Shown here: positions 17,961 to 27,797 of the stretch, piece after piece
How the letters are laid out: each line of letters starts with the position of its first letter
How positions within the stretch are numbered: position 1 is the stretch's first letter
From: Sphingobacterium sp. R2
Lineage (GTDB): Bacteria > Bacteroidota > Bacteroidia > Sphingobacteriales > Sphingobacteriaceae
Direction of reading: 5' to 3'
DNA length: 64,000 bases
Assembly: GCF_040760075.1 (NCBI RefSeq)
Contig: NZ_CP142884.1
Location: 3,038,001 to 3,102,000 of the forward strand
The notes under the pieces: generated by a model
What the model was told of the DNA's origin: nothing
Seen by the model: only the letters and a program-made list of their open reading frames with translations
The model's database searches: none
Translations under genes and position numbers: made by a program

Positions 17961-19782
17961 TGCGAAACAACTTGCTGGCATTTTAAAAATGATCAAAAAC
18001 AAGGAAGTTTTTCACGCACAAATTCCGTCTAAGAATAAATTGGTATTCAATCAAATCGTTCCTTATCTATTTTTATACCGACAGTTTTTGAGTCCAGATC
18101 CCATGCTTGCAGAGTTGGTCAAGTCAGAACCAGCTTATTTTAAAGTAAGAGATGAGCGGATGAATGTTTCTGAATGGATAGCACCTATACTAAACAAACT
18201 CGTAGAGGAGTTTGGTGCTTGTCTAATCATTGAAGTCTGGGCATCAGATCCTGGGCAGGAAGAGGATATTTTAATCCACATTGCCCGTAAAAACGTGCAG
18301 TCGATTGCTCAATATTTAGTAAAGCAACTGACTACTGAAGAGTCGATTTCCAAAGTAGAAATACTGACGGAATCAAAAACGAATGCAACGCAGAGTCTGT
18401 CACCGTCAAGTATTCAATTGGATAATCTAAACACAAATATATTTTACATGGGGCTTGAGGTAAAACCTAAGTATCTATTAGGAGTAGATCAGCAGATTTT
18501 ACCGATCGATCTGCGCCATTTCCGTGAAGCCATATCTAGAAGCTTGTCTAAAACATTCTTTGAGTTCATTCGTATACATACATTATCGAAACCTACTGCA
18601 TTTAAAATCAGCCAGCCAAAAAAGATGCTTCCTTTAGCATGGGAAATTGATCAGAAATTGGCTCGAGAGAGCCAAAGATTTGATTTTTTGCTGTTGATTA
18701 CTCCGACAAATTCTTACGATGCTTGGCAACAATTTAAGAAAGGGAATTATCGAAAAATACCTGTATTCCGCTATAGGCCCATGCCTATCGATCCAGATAT
18801 TATTAAAAGGAATCTTTATAATTTGCATATAGAAGATTTATTTGATCCCTCCATGGCCTATTTATTTCGTGATAAACGAAAAGAGCTCGACCAGATGATG
18901 ACAATGCTGAGTGAGCGTGGAAAAGAGGGGTTCTTGCTCGGAAGTATGCAAGTTTTTGGTACAGTTAATGAGAAATTATTGGAAAAAGCACAAGCAATCC
19001 TAACGATTACCACAACTGATCGAGAAGTGAGGACAAAAGACGAAGACATTGTTTACGCTGAGGAATTCGCCAAGCTGGCTCAGGAGGAATTGGATTATTT
19101 GAAAAGCCAAGATCCAAACTTTGGAACGACAGTAAGACTTCGCGATGACATCTACGGTGTGATGGTCAACCAAGGTGTGCTCAACATAAGCAAGCAGTAC
19201 AGTTTACCACGTAATAGGGTAAAGGCACTCATACAGCATGAAGTTGGAACACACATTGTCACCTACTATAATGGGAAACAGCAACCTTTCAGCCTTTTTA
19301 GACTTGGAGTTCCTGGTTATGAAAAACTTCAGGAAGGTCTCGCTGTGCTCGCCGAATATTTAGTCGGAGGGCTGACCAATAATAGATTGCGTATCCTAGC
19401 TGGAAGAGTTATTGCTGTGCATCATATGCAGCAAGGCAATTCATTTATTGATACGTTCTCACTTCTAGTAGACAAGTACCAATTTTTGCACGAAACTGCT
19501 TTCCAAATGACAATGCGAGTCTATAGAAGTGGTGGGCTTACAAAAGATGCATTGTACTTGAGTGGATTAATAGAATTGACCAATTATATCAAAAGCGGAA
19601 GGGAAGTTGCACTTTTAACTATGGGCAAAATCCGTGAAGATTATATACCAATTGTCGAGGAGCTCACTTTAAAAGGGGTCTTGAAGTCTCCAATCTTAAC
19701 CCCGAGATACTTAATGGCTCCCTATAGGGATGCCTTGTTAAATCTCAAAAAGAATAACGGAATATTCCAAATGATTCAATAA
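17950..19782 (+). CDS. QEGLA-motif (DUF1704) zinc metallopeptidase
   Basis: ATG 17950 overlaps the previous stop by 11 bp, implying translational coupling. The 610-residue protein belongs to the family annotated as flavohemoglobin expression-modulating QEGLA motif proteins (DUF1704). It carries the zinc motif HEVGTH (about 429-434) and QEGLA (about 461-465), whose Glu would be the third metal ligand. The eukaryotic members (MATCAP/KIAA0895 family) are tubulin tyrosine carboxypeptidases, so a carboxypeptidase acting on a C-terminal residue is the best guess. No signal peptide or membrane helix. Pairing with an ATP-grasp ligase suggests opposing add/remove activities. Confidence 0.88.
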   Translation: MKDNAKQLAGILKMIKNKEVFHAQIPSKNKLVFNQIVPYLFLYRQFLSPDPMLAELVKSEPAYFKVRDERMNVSEWIAPILNKLVEEFGACLIIEVWASDPGQEEDILIHIARKNVQSIAQYLVKQLTTEESISKVEILTESKTNATQSLSPSSIQLDNLNTNIFYMGLEVKPKYLLGVDQQILPIDLRHFREAISRSLSKTFFEFIRIHTLSKPTAFKISQPKKMLPLAWEIDQKLARESQRFDFLLLITPTNSYDAWQQFKKGNYRKIPVFRYRPMPIDPDIIKRNLYNLHIEDLFDPSMAYLFRDKRKELDQMMTMLSERGKEGFLLGSMQVFGTVNEKLLEKAQAILTITTTDREVRTKDEDIVYAEEFAKLAQEELDYLKSQDPNFGTTVRLRDDIYGVMVNQGVLNISKQYSLPRNRVKALIQHEVGTHIVTYYNGKQQPFSLFRLGVPGYEKLQEGLAVLAEYLVGGLTNNRLRILAGRVIAVHHMQQGNSFIDTFSLLVDKYQFLHETAFQMTMRVYRSGGLTKDALYLSGLIELTNYIKSGREVALLTMGKIREDYIPIVEELTLKGVLKSPILTPRYLMAPYRDALLNLKKNNGIFQMIQ

Positions 19783-19795
19783 TCGAATTTTGTAT

Positions 19796-20809
19796 ATGAA
19801 GATAGCATTCGTGATCAACCAAACCCACAAAGAAACTGCGCGTTTTACGACTACTCTTTTGGCATTGAAGGCCCATCAAATGGGACATGAAGTTTATTAT
19901 ATTGGCCTGGCCGATTTCTACTACGAGTCGGCATATATTGCTGCCCATGTGCGAAAAGTAATGCCTAATCAGATGCTGACATCTGCTGACCGTTTCATGG
20001 AGGTATTGCGAGAAACGGAAAAAACTAAAATGTCGTTGGAGGAGATGGACGTAGTTTGGCTAAGATTTGATCCAGTATTGGATATGGTAAGCAGACCTTG
20101 GGCGGCAGCTTCCGCACTGCAATTTGCGTCTTTCCTAAAAGCGAAAGGAGTATTGGTCATCAACGATCCAGATAGCCTTGGTAGAGCCAGTAATAAGTTG
20201 TATTTAGAAGAGTTCGATGAATCTATTCGTCCTAAAACTATTGTAACACGAAATTATGCGGACGTGGTACGATTTTTTGAACAACAGAACAGGCTAATAA
20301 TTTTAAAACCTTTAAAAGGTTCGGGTGGCAAAAATGTGTTTTTGATCAATAAAGATAATCAGCAAAATCTAAAACAAACCGTAGAGGCTATTGCGCGAGA
20401 TGGTTATGTAATTGGTCAAGAATACCTGCCGGAAGCTGCGCATGGCGACATAAGATTCTTTTTGCTAAATGGAGAGCCTATTTTGATCAATGGTAAATTT
20501 GCTGCTGTTCATCGGGTACAACAGGGCGATGAGATACGGAGTAATGTTCATCAAGGAGCAACGACGCAAGGTGCCGTTATTTCAGCAGAACTATTGGGGA
20601 TGGTCGAAAAAATAAAAGACAAATTGATCCGGGATGGGATGTGTTTTGTTGGTCTAGATGTGGTTGGTAATCGTATTATGGAAATTAATGTATTTAGTCC
20701 AGGTGCGTTATGTCAGGCGGAAGAAATATTAAAGGAGGATTTCTCAGGTTTTATTATTAATAAACTGGAGGAAAAGGTGGCAATCAGCAAAAAAGTATCA
20801 CTTAAATAA
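19796..20809 (+). CDS. ATP-grasp ligase, glutathione synthetase-like
   Basis: ATG 19796 (MKIAFVINQTHKE) is used rather than the TTG two codons earlier. The 337-residue product has an N-terminal pre-ATP-grasp domain (to about 110), then the ATP-grasp core: LKPLKGSGGKNVFLI (about 170-185), GQEYLPEAAHGDIRFFL and the Mg-binding EINVFSPGAL (about 299-308), as in GshB. Such enzymes form amide bonds through acyl-phosphates. No glutamate-cysteine ligase neighbours it, so glutathione synthesis is not supported. It is last in the amidohydrolase/QEGLA/ATP-grasp operon (13-bp gap). Confidence 0.88.
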   Translation: MKIAFVINQTHKETARFTTTLLALKAHQMGHEVYYIGLADFYYESAYIAAHVRKVMPNQMLTSADRFMEVLRETEKTKMSLEEMDVVWLRFDPVLDMVSRPWAAASALQFASFLKAKGVLVINDPDSLGRASNKLYLEEFDESIRPKTIVTRNYADVVRFFEQQNRLIILKPLKGSGGKNVFLINKDNQQNLKQTVEAIARDGYVIGQEYLPEAAHGDIRFFLLNGEPILINGKFAAVHRVQQGDEIRSNVHQGATTQGAVISAELLGMVEKIKDKLIRDGMCFVGLDVVGNRIMEINVFSPGALCQAEEILKEDFSGFIINKLEEKVAISKKVSLK

Positions 20810-20920
20810 ATTGGTTGTATGAGCAACGTGAGGGAGTATTGTTAGATAGATTTGAGATAATTATGGATTTGAGATGAAGAACCTTGGTTAATTTATTTTT
20901 ATTTTTGAAAAAAGAAAAAT

Positions 20921-21904
20921 ATGCTAATTATAGAATCTCCGTCTGACGATGCTTATTTTAACATCGCTTCCGAAGAATATTTATTGGGTAAATATCCTAA
21001 AGAAGATATCTTTCTAATCTATATAAATGCTCCCTCAATTATAGTAGGTAAGTTCCAAAATACGCTTGCAGAAATAAATCTTGATTACGTTAATGACAAT
21101 AATATTAAGGTTGTTAGACGAATGTCAGGTGGAGGTGCTGTTTATCATGATGCTGGAAATCTTAATTTTTCGTTTCACACCTTATTGGAGAATCATGATT
21201 TTATGGACTTTTCAACCTTTACCCAGCCAATTATTTCGCTACTGAATCAATTGCATATACCTGCAAAATTGGAAGGAAGAAATGACCTGTTGGTCGACGG
21301 GAAAAAATTTAGCGGAAATGCTAAATTGGCCAAAAATGGCAAAATGATTCAACATGGCACCATATTGATCGATTCACAGATGCAGGTGCTAAGTGATGCT
21401 TTGAAAGTCAATCCATTGAAATTTATCGATAAAGCTGTAAAATCTAATCGCGCACGCGTAACGAATTTAATTGGATATTTGCCTACTGGTTTTACAACTG
21501 CTCATTTTAAAGAATTGCTTATTGAGGAAATGAAAATGGAGAACCCACAAGCTAAAATTAGCACGTTTTCTCCTCTGGATATTGAAAATATTGAAAAGCT
21601 GATCAAAGAAAAATACGAAACATGGGACTGGAATTTTGGTTTTTCTCCAAATTACAATTTTAAAAAAGCAATTAAGATTCCCGCGGGATTTATCGAATTA
21701 CACCTGGATGTACATAAAGGATATATTGAACGCGCTAAAATTTTTGGAGATTTTTTTGCATCGAAATCGATCCATGAAATTGAAAGTTTATTGGTTGGAA
21801 GAAAGCATGAATTGGAGGATATTGATCTTTTGTTACAATCCGTCGATCTGACGGCTTATTTTGGTCAGGTCGATGTTGCTGAAATTCTCGCTTTGTTTAA
21901 ATAG
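20921..21904 (+). CDS. lplA: Lipoate-protein ligase A
   Basis: A 327-residue ligase of the LplA type. The lipoate/ATP-binding block RRMSGGGAVYHDAGNLNFSF (about 67-86), the catalytic-Lys region DGKKFSGNAK (about 127-136) and HGTILID are all present, followed by a C-terminal accessory domain (about 245-327). It activates free lipoate with ATP and attaches it to E2 or GcvH proteins in the cytoplasm. It stands alone with 111 bp upstream and 40 bp before the methyltransferase. Confidence 0.93.
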   Translation: MLIIESPSDDAYFNIASEEYLLGKYPKEDIFLIYINAPSIIVGKFQNTLAEINLDYVNDNNIKVVRRMSGGGAVYHDAGNLNFSFHTLLENHDFMDFSTFTQPIISLLNQLHIPAKLEGRNDLLVDGKKFSGNAKLAKNGKMIQHGTILIDSQMQVLSDALKVNPLKFIDKAVKSNRARVTNLIGYLPTGFTTAHFKELLIEEMKMENPQAKISTFSPLDIENIEKLIKEKYETWDWNFGFSPNYNFKKAIKIPAGFIELHLDVHKGYIERAKIFGDFFASKSIHEIESLLVGRKHELEDIDLLLQSVDLTAYFGQVDVAEILALFK

Positions 21905-21944
21905 AAAATATCGTATTGCCCTATAAATATAATAAAAAAACAAT

Positions 21945-22712
21945 ATGCCTTGGAATCCGGACAACTATAATCAATTTAAAGAAATTCGCTTTAAACCATT
22001 TTATGATTTGGCCGAGCTTATCGTTGGAGATACCATACTGCATGCCGTAGATTTGGGTTGCGGTACCGGCGAACAAACAGCTATTCTAAGTGAAAAATTA
22101 GCTGAAGCAGATTTTCTTGGGATAGATTCTTCAGCAGAAATGCTTTCTGGAAGCCATCAACTTGAAACTGAACGTTTAAAATTTAGACAAAGTTCAGTCG
22201 AAAAATTCCTTAATGAGCCAAGGACCTGGGATCTTATTTTTAGCAATGCTGCCTTACAATGGCTGGAAAACCATCGGGATCTTTTCCCTCAACTGATTTC
22301 CAAATTAAATGCTGGCGGACAATTAGCAGTGCAGATGCCTTATCAGCCAGAAAATATCTTAAATAAGATGTTATTTGAACTAGGGAACGAGGAGCCTTTT
22401 TGTACGTATCTAAATGATTGGAATAGGTCATCGTCAGTATTGGATATTGATGCCTACGCAAAGCTGCTGTTTGAAAATGGCGTGGATCAATTAGATCTTT
22501 CGCTCCGTGTGTATCCTTTAATTGCTACTGACGCTGATACGCTTTACAGCTTCATTGCAGGCTCAGCTTTGATTCCCTATCTTGAAAGATTAGCAGAAGA
22601 TAAGAAGGTACTGTTTATTGATGAGTTCAAAACTCGAATCAATAAACATTTTTCAAAATTTCCGGCTATTTACTCTTTCAAACGCATACTATTATACGGG
22701 CGTAAAAAGTAA
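21945..22712 (+). CDS. tam: Trans-aconitate 2-methyltransferase-like SAM methyltransferase
   Basis: A 255-residue class I methyltransferase. The SAM motif VDLGCGTGEQT is at about 31-41, an acidic GIDSS at about 59, and IFSNAALQWLENH (about 97-109) follows. The N-terminal MPWNPDNYNQFKEIR matches the WNPDxYxxF start of trans-aconitate methyltransferases, which detoxify this TCA-cycle by-product. The family call is good; the substrate is by analogy. Confidence 0.83.
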   Translation: MPWNPDNYNQFKEIRFKPFYDLAELIVGDTILHAVDLGCGTGEQTAILSEKLAEADFLGIDSSAEMLSGSHQLETERLKFRQSSVEKFLNEPRTWDLIFSNAALQWLENHRDLFPQLISKLNAGGQLAVQMPYQPENILNKMLFELGNEEPFCTYLNDWNRSSSVLDIDAYAKLLFENGVDQLDLSLRVYPLIATDADTLYSFIAGSALIPYLERLAEDKKVLFIDEFKTRINKHFSKFPAIYSFKRILLYGRKK

Positions 22713-22717
22713 GCCTA

Positions 22718-23194
22718 TTATAAACTAATCAGATCCGCCCAGTGGGCATGAACAATGCGAGCGAGATCCAGCGGATTTAATACCATCTGAAGACCTCTTT
22801 TTCCTGCGCTTACTGAAATATGATTTTCTAGTTGAGCGGCTTCTTCAATGAATGTTGGAAATTGCTTTTTCATTCCAATGGGAGAGCAGCCTCCGCGAAT
22901 ATAGCCCGTGACCGATAAGAGATCTTTCATAAGAAGCATCTCACAATTTTTATTGCCTGAAGCTTTTGCTATTTTTTTTAAATCAAGATGCGCATTGCCA
23001 GGGATGACTGCCACAATGTAAGGGTCTTTGTTTCCTTTTAGAACCAAAGTCTTGTATAATGTTTCAAGTGATAAACCTAAGGTTTTGGCAACATGCTCGG
23101 CACTGACGTCCTGCTCATCAACTTCGTATTCTCGTAGTTCATAAGGTATTCCAGCGGTGTCCAGCAGGCGAACGGCATTTGTTTTACTGGACAT
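22718..23194 (-). CDS. ybaK: YbaK-type Cys-tRNA(Pro) deacylase
   Basis: A 158-residue protein of the YbaK/ProX trans-editing family: KTNAVRLLDTAGIPYELREY at the start, KTLVLKGNKDPYIVAVIPG (about 49-67), GCSPIGMKKQFPTFIEE (about 100-116). These free-standing domains hydrolyse Cys mischarged on tRNA-Pro. Its start lies 3 bp downstream of the polX-like stop, so the two are co-transcribed from upstream of 24859. Confidence 0.9.
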   Translation of the reverse strand: MSSKTNAVRLLDTAGIPYELREYEVDEQDVSAEHVAKTLGLSLETLYKTLVLKGNKDPYIVAVIPGNAHLDLKKIAKASGNKNCEMLLMKDLLSVTGYIRGGCSPIGMKKQFPTFIEEAAQLENHISVSAGKRGLQMVLNPLDLARIVHAHWADLISL

Positions 23195-23197
23195 AGA

Positions 23198-24859
23198 CTA
23201 GTGCTGTTTTTTCTTGTAGAAATATGCTGTAATGTCGTCTAAAGAGTACGTATTCAGGCAGTTGTTTGCTTGAAGACCGCCTTTTTGAGCGACTAAAACA
23301 CCATACTGCATGTCTTGTAGCCCCTCTGTACGATGGGCATCCGGATTCACAGATAGCAGTACTCCTTTTTCTACGGCATAACGGTGCCATCTCCAGTCAA
23401 GATCCAAGCGTAAAGGATTGGCATTTATCTCAATCACAACTCCATTTGCAGCACAGGCATCAATGATTTTTTTAAAATCTAATGGATAGCCCGCTCTACT
23501 TAACAATAGCCTTCCGGTAGGATGTCCTAATATTGTTGTGTATGGATTTTCGATCGCTTTAATTAGCCTGGCGGTTGCTTTTTCTTCATCCATTTTTAGA
23601 TTGGAGTGAACGGAAGCAACCACAAAATCGAATTTTGCCAGTATCTCATCAGGGTAGTCCAATGAACCATCACCTAGAATATCGGATTCAATCCCGCGGA
23701 AGATCTTGAATGGTGCCAATTTTTCATTTAATGCAGCAATCTCCTTCCATTGTTCTTCTAATCTTTCGATAGTTAATCCGTTAGCGTAAACTGCCGTTTT
23801 CGAGTGATCACAGATTCCCAAATATTCGAGTCCTAACACACCTTTACAATGCAGGGCCATCTGCTCGAGACTATGTACACCATCGCTATACGTAGAGTGA
23901 TTATGAAGTGTGCCTCTAAGGTCTCTGTATTCGATTAGTTTTGGTAGGCTGTGATTTTGGGCCTGATCTATTTCATTCAATCCTTCACGTAGTTGGGGCT
24001 CGATATAATCCAAACCCAAGTTGCGGTAAATTGCTTCTTCACTGGAAAGTAAAGGGAGGTCTGGAAGTATATTATATAGGAGATCCAGGTGTGCGGTAGA
24101 TCCGGTGCTAAGAATCAGATCACGATAAAAATCATTGATATTACTGCTGAAGACTTTGAAAGTAAATCCTAGATCGTCGGTTAATTCTATGGAGTTTTCT
24201 GTTTTTTCGATTAAGGTATATGCTCCTAAAAATTTCTCTACGCTATCGATATGCTCAGAAATCAACAGATCTACAGTACTTAAAATTTCGCACTTTCTTC
24301 TGAAATCGCCCGTAAAAGACAATAGCGAAGCCGGAAAATGCGATTTAAGGTCAGTGAAAAAGCGTTCTGCCCACGGAAGCACTTTTGCATATAGAAACCA
24401 TCCTTTGTTGGAGATCGAAAACTCTATGGATTTTTTGATGTCTTCTTGGGTTTTAAGTCCAAATCCTTTCGCTTCAACAAGACGGTTTTCGTTACAGGCA
24501 TAAAGTAGCTCTCCGATACTTTCGATCTTTAGCTCCTTCCAGATTATTTGAATCTTCTTAGGACCCAATCCTTTAATATTTAACATGTCAACAATACCGG
24601 ACGGCGTATTTTCCATAAGGGTTTGAAGCTCTTTAAATGTTCCGGTAGCAGCTACTTCCTTTGCTTTTTCAGCGATGCTTTTTCCTATGCCGGGCTGCGC
24701 ACTCAATTCTTGGATATTGGCCTCAGCAATACGGAAAGGTAGCTTGTCCAACTTAAAAGATGCACTCGCCATGGATTTTGTTCGAAAAGGATTTTCATTG
24801 TGCAATTCCATCAATTGGCTGCATAATTTGAAAATTTTGGAAATCGCTTTATTGTCCAT
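23198..24859 (-). CDS. polX: PolX-like protein: HhH, degenerate polymerase X, PHP phosphoesterase
   Basis: A 553-residue protein with helix-hairpin-helix repeats at about 50-130 (QPGIGKSIAEKAKEV, IKGLGPKKIQIIW), a polymerase-X-like middle, and a C-terminal PHP domain. PHP metal residues are intact: HNHSTYSDG, CDHSKTA, RGIESDILGDG, ASVHSNLK, LGHPTGR, NPDAHR. In the polymerase palm, the usual GSxRR...D-x-D reads TGDFRRKCEILSTVDLL, so the first catalytic Asp appears to be Thr. The 3'-5' exonuclease/PHP activity is therefore expected, while nucleotide addition is doubtful. Base-excision repair is the family role. Confidence 0.88.
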   Translation of the reverse strand: MDNKAISKIFKLCSQLMELHNENPFRTKSMASASFKLDKLPFRIAEANIQELSAQPGIGKSIAEKAKEVAATGTFKELQTLMENTPSGIVDMLNIKGLGPKKIQIIWKELKIESIGELLYACNENRLVEAKGFGLKTQEDIKKSIEFSISNKGWFLYAKVLPWAERFFTDLKSHFPASLLSFTGDFRRKCEILSTVDLLISEHIDSVEKFLGAYTLIEKTENSIELTDDLGFTFKVFSSNINDFYRDLILSTGSTAHLDLLYNILPDLPLLSSEEAIYRNLGLDYIEPQLREGLNEIDQAQNHSLPKLIEYRDLRGTLHNHSTYSDGVHSLEQMALHCKGVLGLEYLGICDHSKTAVYANGLTIERLEEQWKEIAALNEKLAPFKIFRGIESDILGDGSLDYPDEILAKFDFVVASVHSNLKMDEEKATARLIKAIENPYTTILGHPTGRLLLSRAGYPLDFKKIIDACAANGVVIEINANPLRLDLDWRWHRYAVEKGVLLSVNPDAHRTEGLQDMQYGVLVAQKGGLQANNCLNTYSLDDITAYFYKKKQH

Positions 24860-25118
24860 CGTGTGCTGAATTGTTAAGCTACAAATATCTTAAATTTTAG
24901 ATCAAAATAACAATTCAGATGAGGATATTCTAGCGGTAAAATATTTGAAATAGCCATCTTAGATAGCTATTTCTTTGTATTCCCCAAAATTAACAACAAA
25001 GTGACAAATGAGTAAGTATTTGGGCGAAAATTTTGGTTATGTTTGCCGTTTTTGGGCTTAAAAATCGATGGTTTTTTTAAGAATCTGAAAAAACACCTAT
25101 TAAAATTGGAGAAATATC

Positions 25119-26243
25119 ATGATAGCAGACATTAATGACAAAGAAATCAGTGGGCTTTATAAAACAGGTATTATTCAACAAACTGCTTATTGGTCTGCAG
25201 TAAAAAAAATGCAGGGAATACATTCGAAGGCGTTTAACTTTAAGTCGAAACAATCTGATCTCTATATTGGGGTCGACGACGATACGTATTTTATCGGCGA
25301 TTTATTGATTATTATACAGGCCATAGATCAAGAGCATAGCATCGCCTATGTACCCTATGGGCCTGAGGTTGAACCATCGGACGAAAATCAAGGTTATTTT
25401 TTGGAACAGTTATCGGAGAGCTTGCGTTCCCATCTGCCGCCAAATTGCATTATGATACGCTACGATCTATCTTGGGAGTCTCATTGGGCTAAAGAGGATG
25501 ATTGTTATGACCTTCATGGAAACTGGTTGGGTGTCCCCGAAAAACGTATTCAGGAGATGCGTTTTAACTTTAATACAGAAAACTGGAATTTTCATAAAGC
25601 AAATACGGATATACTTCCTTCCAATACTATTTTTATGGATCTTAAAAAGGAAGAGGATATGCTACTTGGAAATATGAAATCCAAGACGAGATATAATATT
25701 AATTTAGCAGAACGGAAAGGGGTGCGCGTGCGTTCATTGGGAATGGAAAGTCTAGAAACTTGGTATGAACTTTATAGACAAACGGCACTTCGAAATAACT
25801 TTTTTTTACATGATATCAATTATTTTAAGATTGTTCTCTCTGCAAGGGCAAATGATACATCATCGCCTGCTGATGTGTATCTTCTAGTGGCAGAAGTGGA
25901 TAATCAGTCCTTGGCAGCTATGTTTTTGGTGATTGCAGCAAATCGTGGCACTTACCTTTATGGAGCCTCTGCTTCCGAGAATCGTAATTATATGGCAACA
26001 TATGCTCTGCAATGGCGTGCAATGCAGCTTGCGAAAGAAAAAGGGTGTACAGAATATGACTTCTTTGGCGTCGCTCCACAAGCAGATTCTTCACATCCTC
26101 TTTATGGGCTTTATCGGTTCAAAACAGGCTTTGGTGGTGAAATCTATCACCGCATGGGTTGTTGGGATTATCCGCTTAACAATAAAAAATACCAGTACTA
26201 TACTTCAATGGAGTTCAAAAACCAAAGTTATCACTTGAGTTAG
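25119..26243 (+). CDS. FemAB/FemX-like GNAT aminoacyltransferase
   Basis: A 374-residue protein made of two GNAT-like halves as in FemX/MurM: KTGIIQQTAYWSAVKK at the start, KSKTRYNINLAERKGVRVR (about 187-205), then WYELYRQTALRNNFF and the C-terminal YDFFGVAP...YRFKTGFGGE. These proteins transfer amino acids from aminoacyl-tRNA to peptidoglycan precursors, or act on other amine substrates. Bacteroidota usually lack cross-bridges, so the real acceptor is uncertain. It is monocistronic and convergent with the outer-membrane gene, with 3 bp between stops. Confidence 0.82.
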   Translation: MIADINDKEISGLYKTGIIQQTAYWSAVKKMQGIHSKAFNFKSKQSDLYIGVDDDTYFIGDLLIIIQAIDQEHSIAYVPYGPEVEPSDENQGYFLEQLSESLRSHLPPNCIMIRYDLSWESHWAKEDDCYDLHGNWLGVPEKRIQEMRFNFNTENWNFHKANTDILPSNTIFMDLKKEEDMLLGNMKSKTRYNINLAERKGVRVRSLGMESLETWYELYRQTALRNNFFLHDINYFKIVLSARANDTSSPADVYLLVAEVDNQSLAAMFLVIAANRGTYLYGASASENRNYMATYALQWRAMQLAKEKGCTEYDFFGVAPQADSSHPLYGLYRFKTGFGGEIYHRMGCWDYPLNNKKYQYYTSMEFKNQSYHLS

Positions 26244-26246
26244 GGG

Positions 26247-27503
26247 TTAGAATACTTCTCCTAAGGTAAGTCTCACGCTGCGGTGGTTCTTACTAATTCC
26301 ATAATCGATGCCGATGTTGGTGCCTGAATTTTTGTTAAACTTAATTCGCGCACCAGCCCCGGTACCGACATTCCAATCTTCAAACATGGTATTTTTTGGC
26401 CCGTTTAAAGTGGTAAAATTCATAAATGCTACAAATCCAAATAAGCCATCTCTCGTAATATCACGCCGATATTCCGTCTCTAAATAGTAAAGCGATTTAC
26501 CCCGAAAGCGACTTACAGGAAACCCCCTTCCAGAACTATTATAGGGATCCCAACCTAAATTAGGAAGATCGAGATATGGAGCTTTGCTGTTAAATACAGT
26601 CCAGAAAAAGCTCCTTACCGCGATCATATTCTGTCGATTTCGGTTTTGGGTAAGCCTATGGTATCTTCTGACTTCAAAAAATAGTGATTTCCAATTTTGA
26701 TCACTACCTAAAAATGTTGGATTTACTCGAAACTGTAAATTGGCATAGTTCCCCGACCAGGTATTGATCGAATTGGCACGTGTATCATAAATTAAATTGA
26801 AACTCACTCCTGAAGACATGGTATTATCTTTTAAATCTGTTCCATAAGGGTAGGAGGTGTAGTCCTCAAGCTTGATATCGCTTGTCGACTTAATATTCAT
26901 TCGATAATCCAGATCATAACCAATTCCCATAAAAAGACCTCCATGAATTCTTTTTAATGCGTGTTGGTATAGGCGAAAATAGGTGTAATCTAAATTAATC
27001 TGTTGGTCACCTTGGTGCTCTTTACCTATGCCCCAAGTTTCGTGTGGGTATTTTAAAAGACGTATATCTCCGTCAATTACCCAGGAATTCTCCTTTAACC
27101 AAACATAGGATCGGATTGGAAGGCCAAATCTTTTGCCAAAATTTGTATATGGAGTAAATGTCATTTTAGACATATAGGTATTAGAACGATCACCCAGATA
27201 AAATCCTGCTGTCGTACTTGTAATTAAAGCATGCCCTCCGCCAGGAACATTTGTCGAAAACGGCAAAAATGAAAAATAGACTTTCTTTCCTGTACTTTTT
27301 ACCGTTTGCGGCGGCCTGATATTTAATATTTCTTTGCCAATATCAATTAGGTCACGTTGTTTGCTTGTATCAGCCAGATGTTTGGTGGCTTCTATTTCAT
27401 TTGCAGGGCGTTGAGCATATATAAATTTCTCGCTGCACAGCAATAAAATCAAGAGCAGGGGTAGTCTAAAGTCAAAAAGATATTGTGTATTAGTATGTGT
27501 CAT
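26247..27503 (-). CDS. BamA/TamA-family outer-membrane beta-barrel protein
   Basis: ATG at 27503 places a signal peptide (about 31 residues ending FIYAQ) at the N-terminus; the longer in-frame version starting at 27542 is rejected. The 418-residue product then reads as alternating strands with aromatic girdles and ends in VRLTLGEVF, a C-terminal beta signal with final Phe. Blocks such as SSGRGFPVSRFRGKSLYY resemble the surface antigen (D15) barrel region. No POTRA repeats are obvious, so it is probably a barrel-only relative, perhaps a channel or calcium/phosphate-linked protein. Function unknown. Confidence 0.75.
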   Translation of the reverse strand: MTHTNTQYLFDFRLPLLLILLLCSEKFIYAQRPANEIEATKHLADTSKQRDLIDIGKEILNIRPPQTVKSTGKKVYFSFLPFSTNVPGGGHALITSTTAGFYLGDRSNTYMSKMTFTPYTNFGKRFGLPIRSYVWLKENSWVIDGDIRLLKYPHETWGIGKEHQGDQQINLDYTYFRLYQHALKRIHGGLFMGIGYDLDYRMNIKSTSDIKLEDYTSYPYGTDLKDNTMSSGVSFNLIYDTRANSINTWSGNYANLQFRVNPTFLGSDQNWKSLFFEVRRYHRLTQNRNRQNMIAVRSFFWTVFNSKAPYLDLPNLGWDPYNSSGRGFPVSRFRGKSLYYLETEYRRDITRDGLFGFVAFMNFTTLNGPKNTMFEDWNVGTGAGARIKFNKNSGTNIGIDYGISKNHRSVRLTLGEVF

Positions 27504-27797
27504 GAAAGCGTGCAATCTAATAGGAAAAAGACAGAATAACAATATTCAAACCAATAATTTATTCATTCTGTCACGTTTTGGATATATAAAGAACCGATTG
27601 AAAATTTCACTCGCCTAGAAAATTAGATCATTCACCCACTTTAATACAAGGTTAATCTAAATGTAATGATATCAATAGATGAGTTGTCTTAACTTTGAAA
27701 CAGAAAATAACTTAAAAGTGCGCAACAAATTTATATAGGAAGCGACAATACGATAGGAAAAAATATACCAATACATTATAAAATTTAAAAAAGAAAT

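Noticed and set aside
19796..20809. Glutathione synthesis role for the ATP-grasp gene
   Set aside because: No glutamate-cysteine ligase in the window, and its operon partners point to a different pathway.
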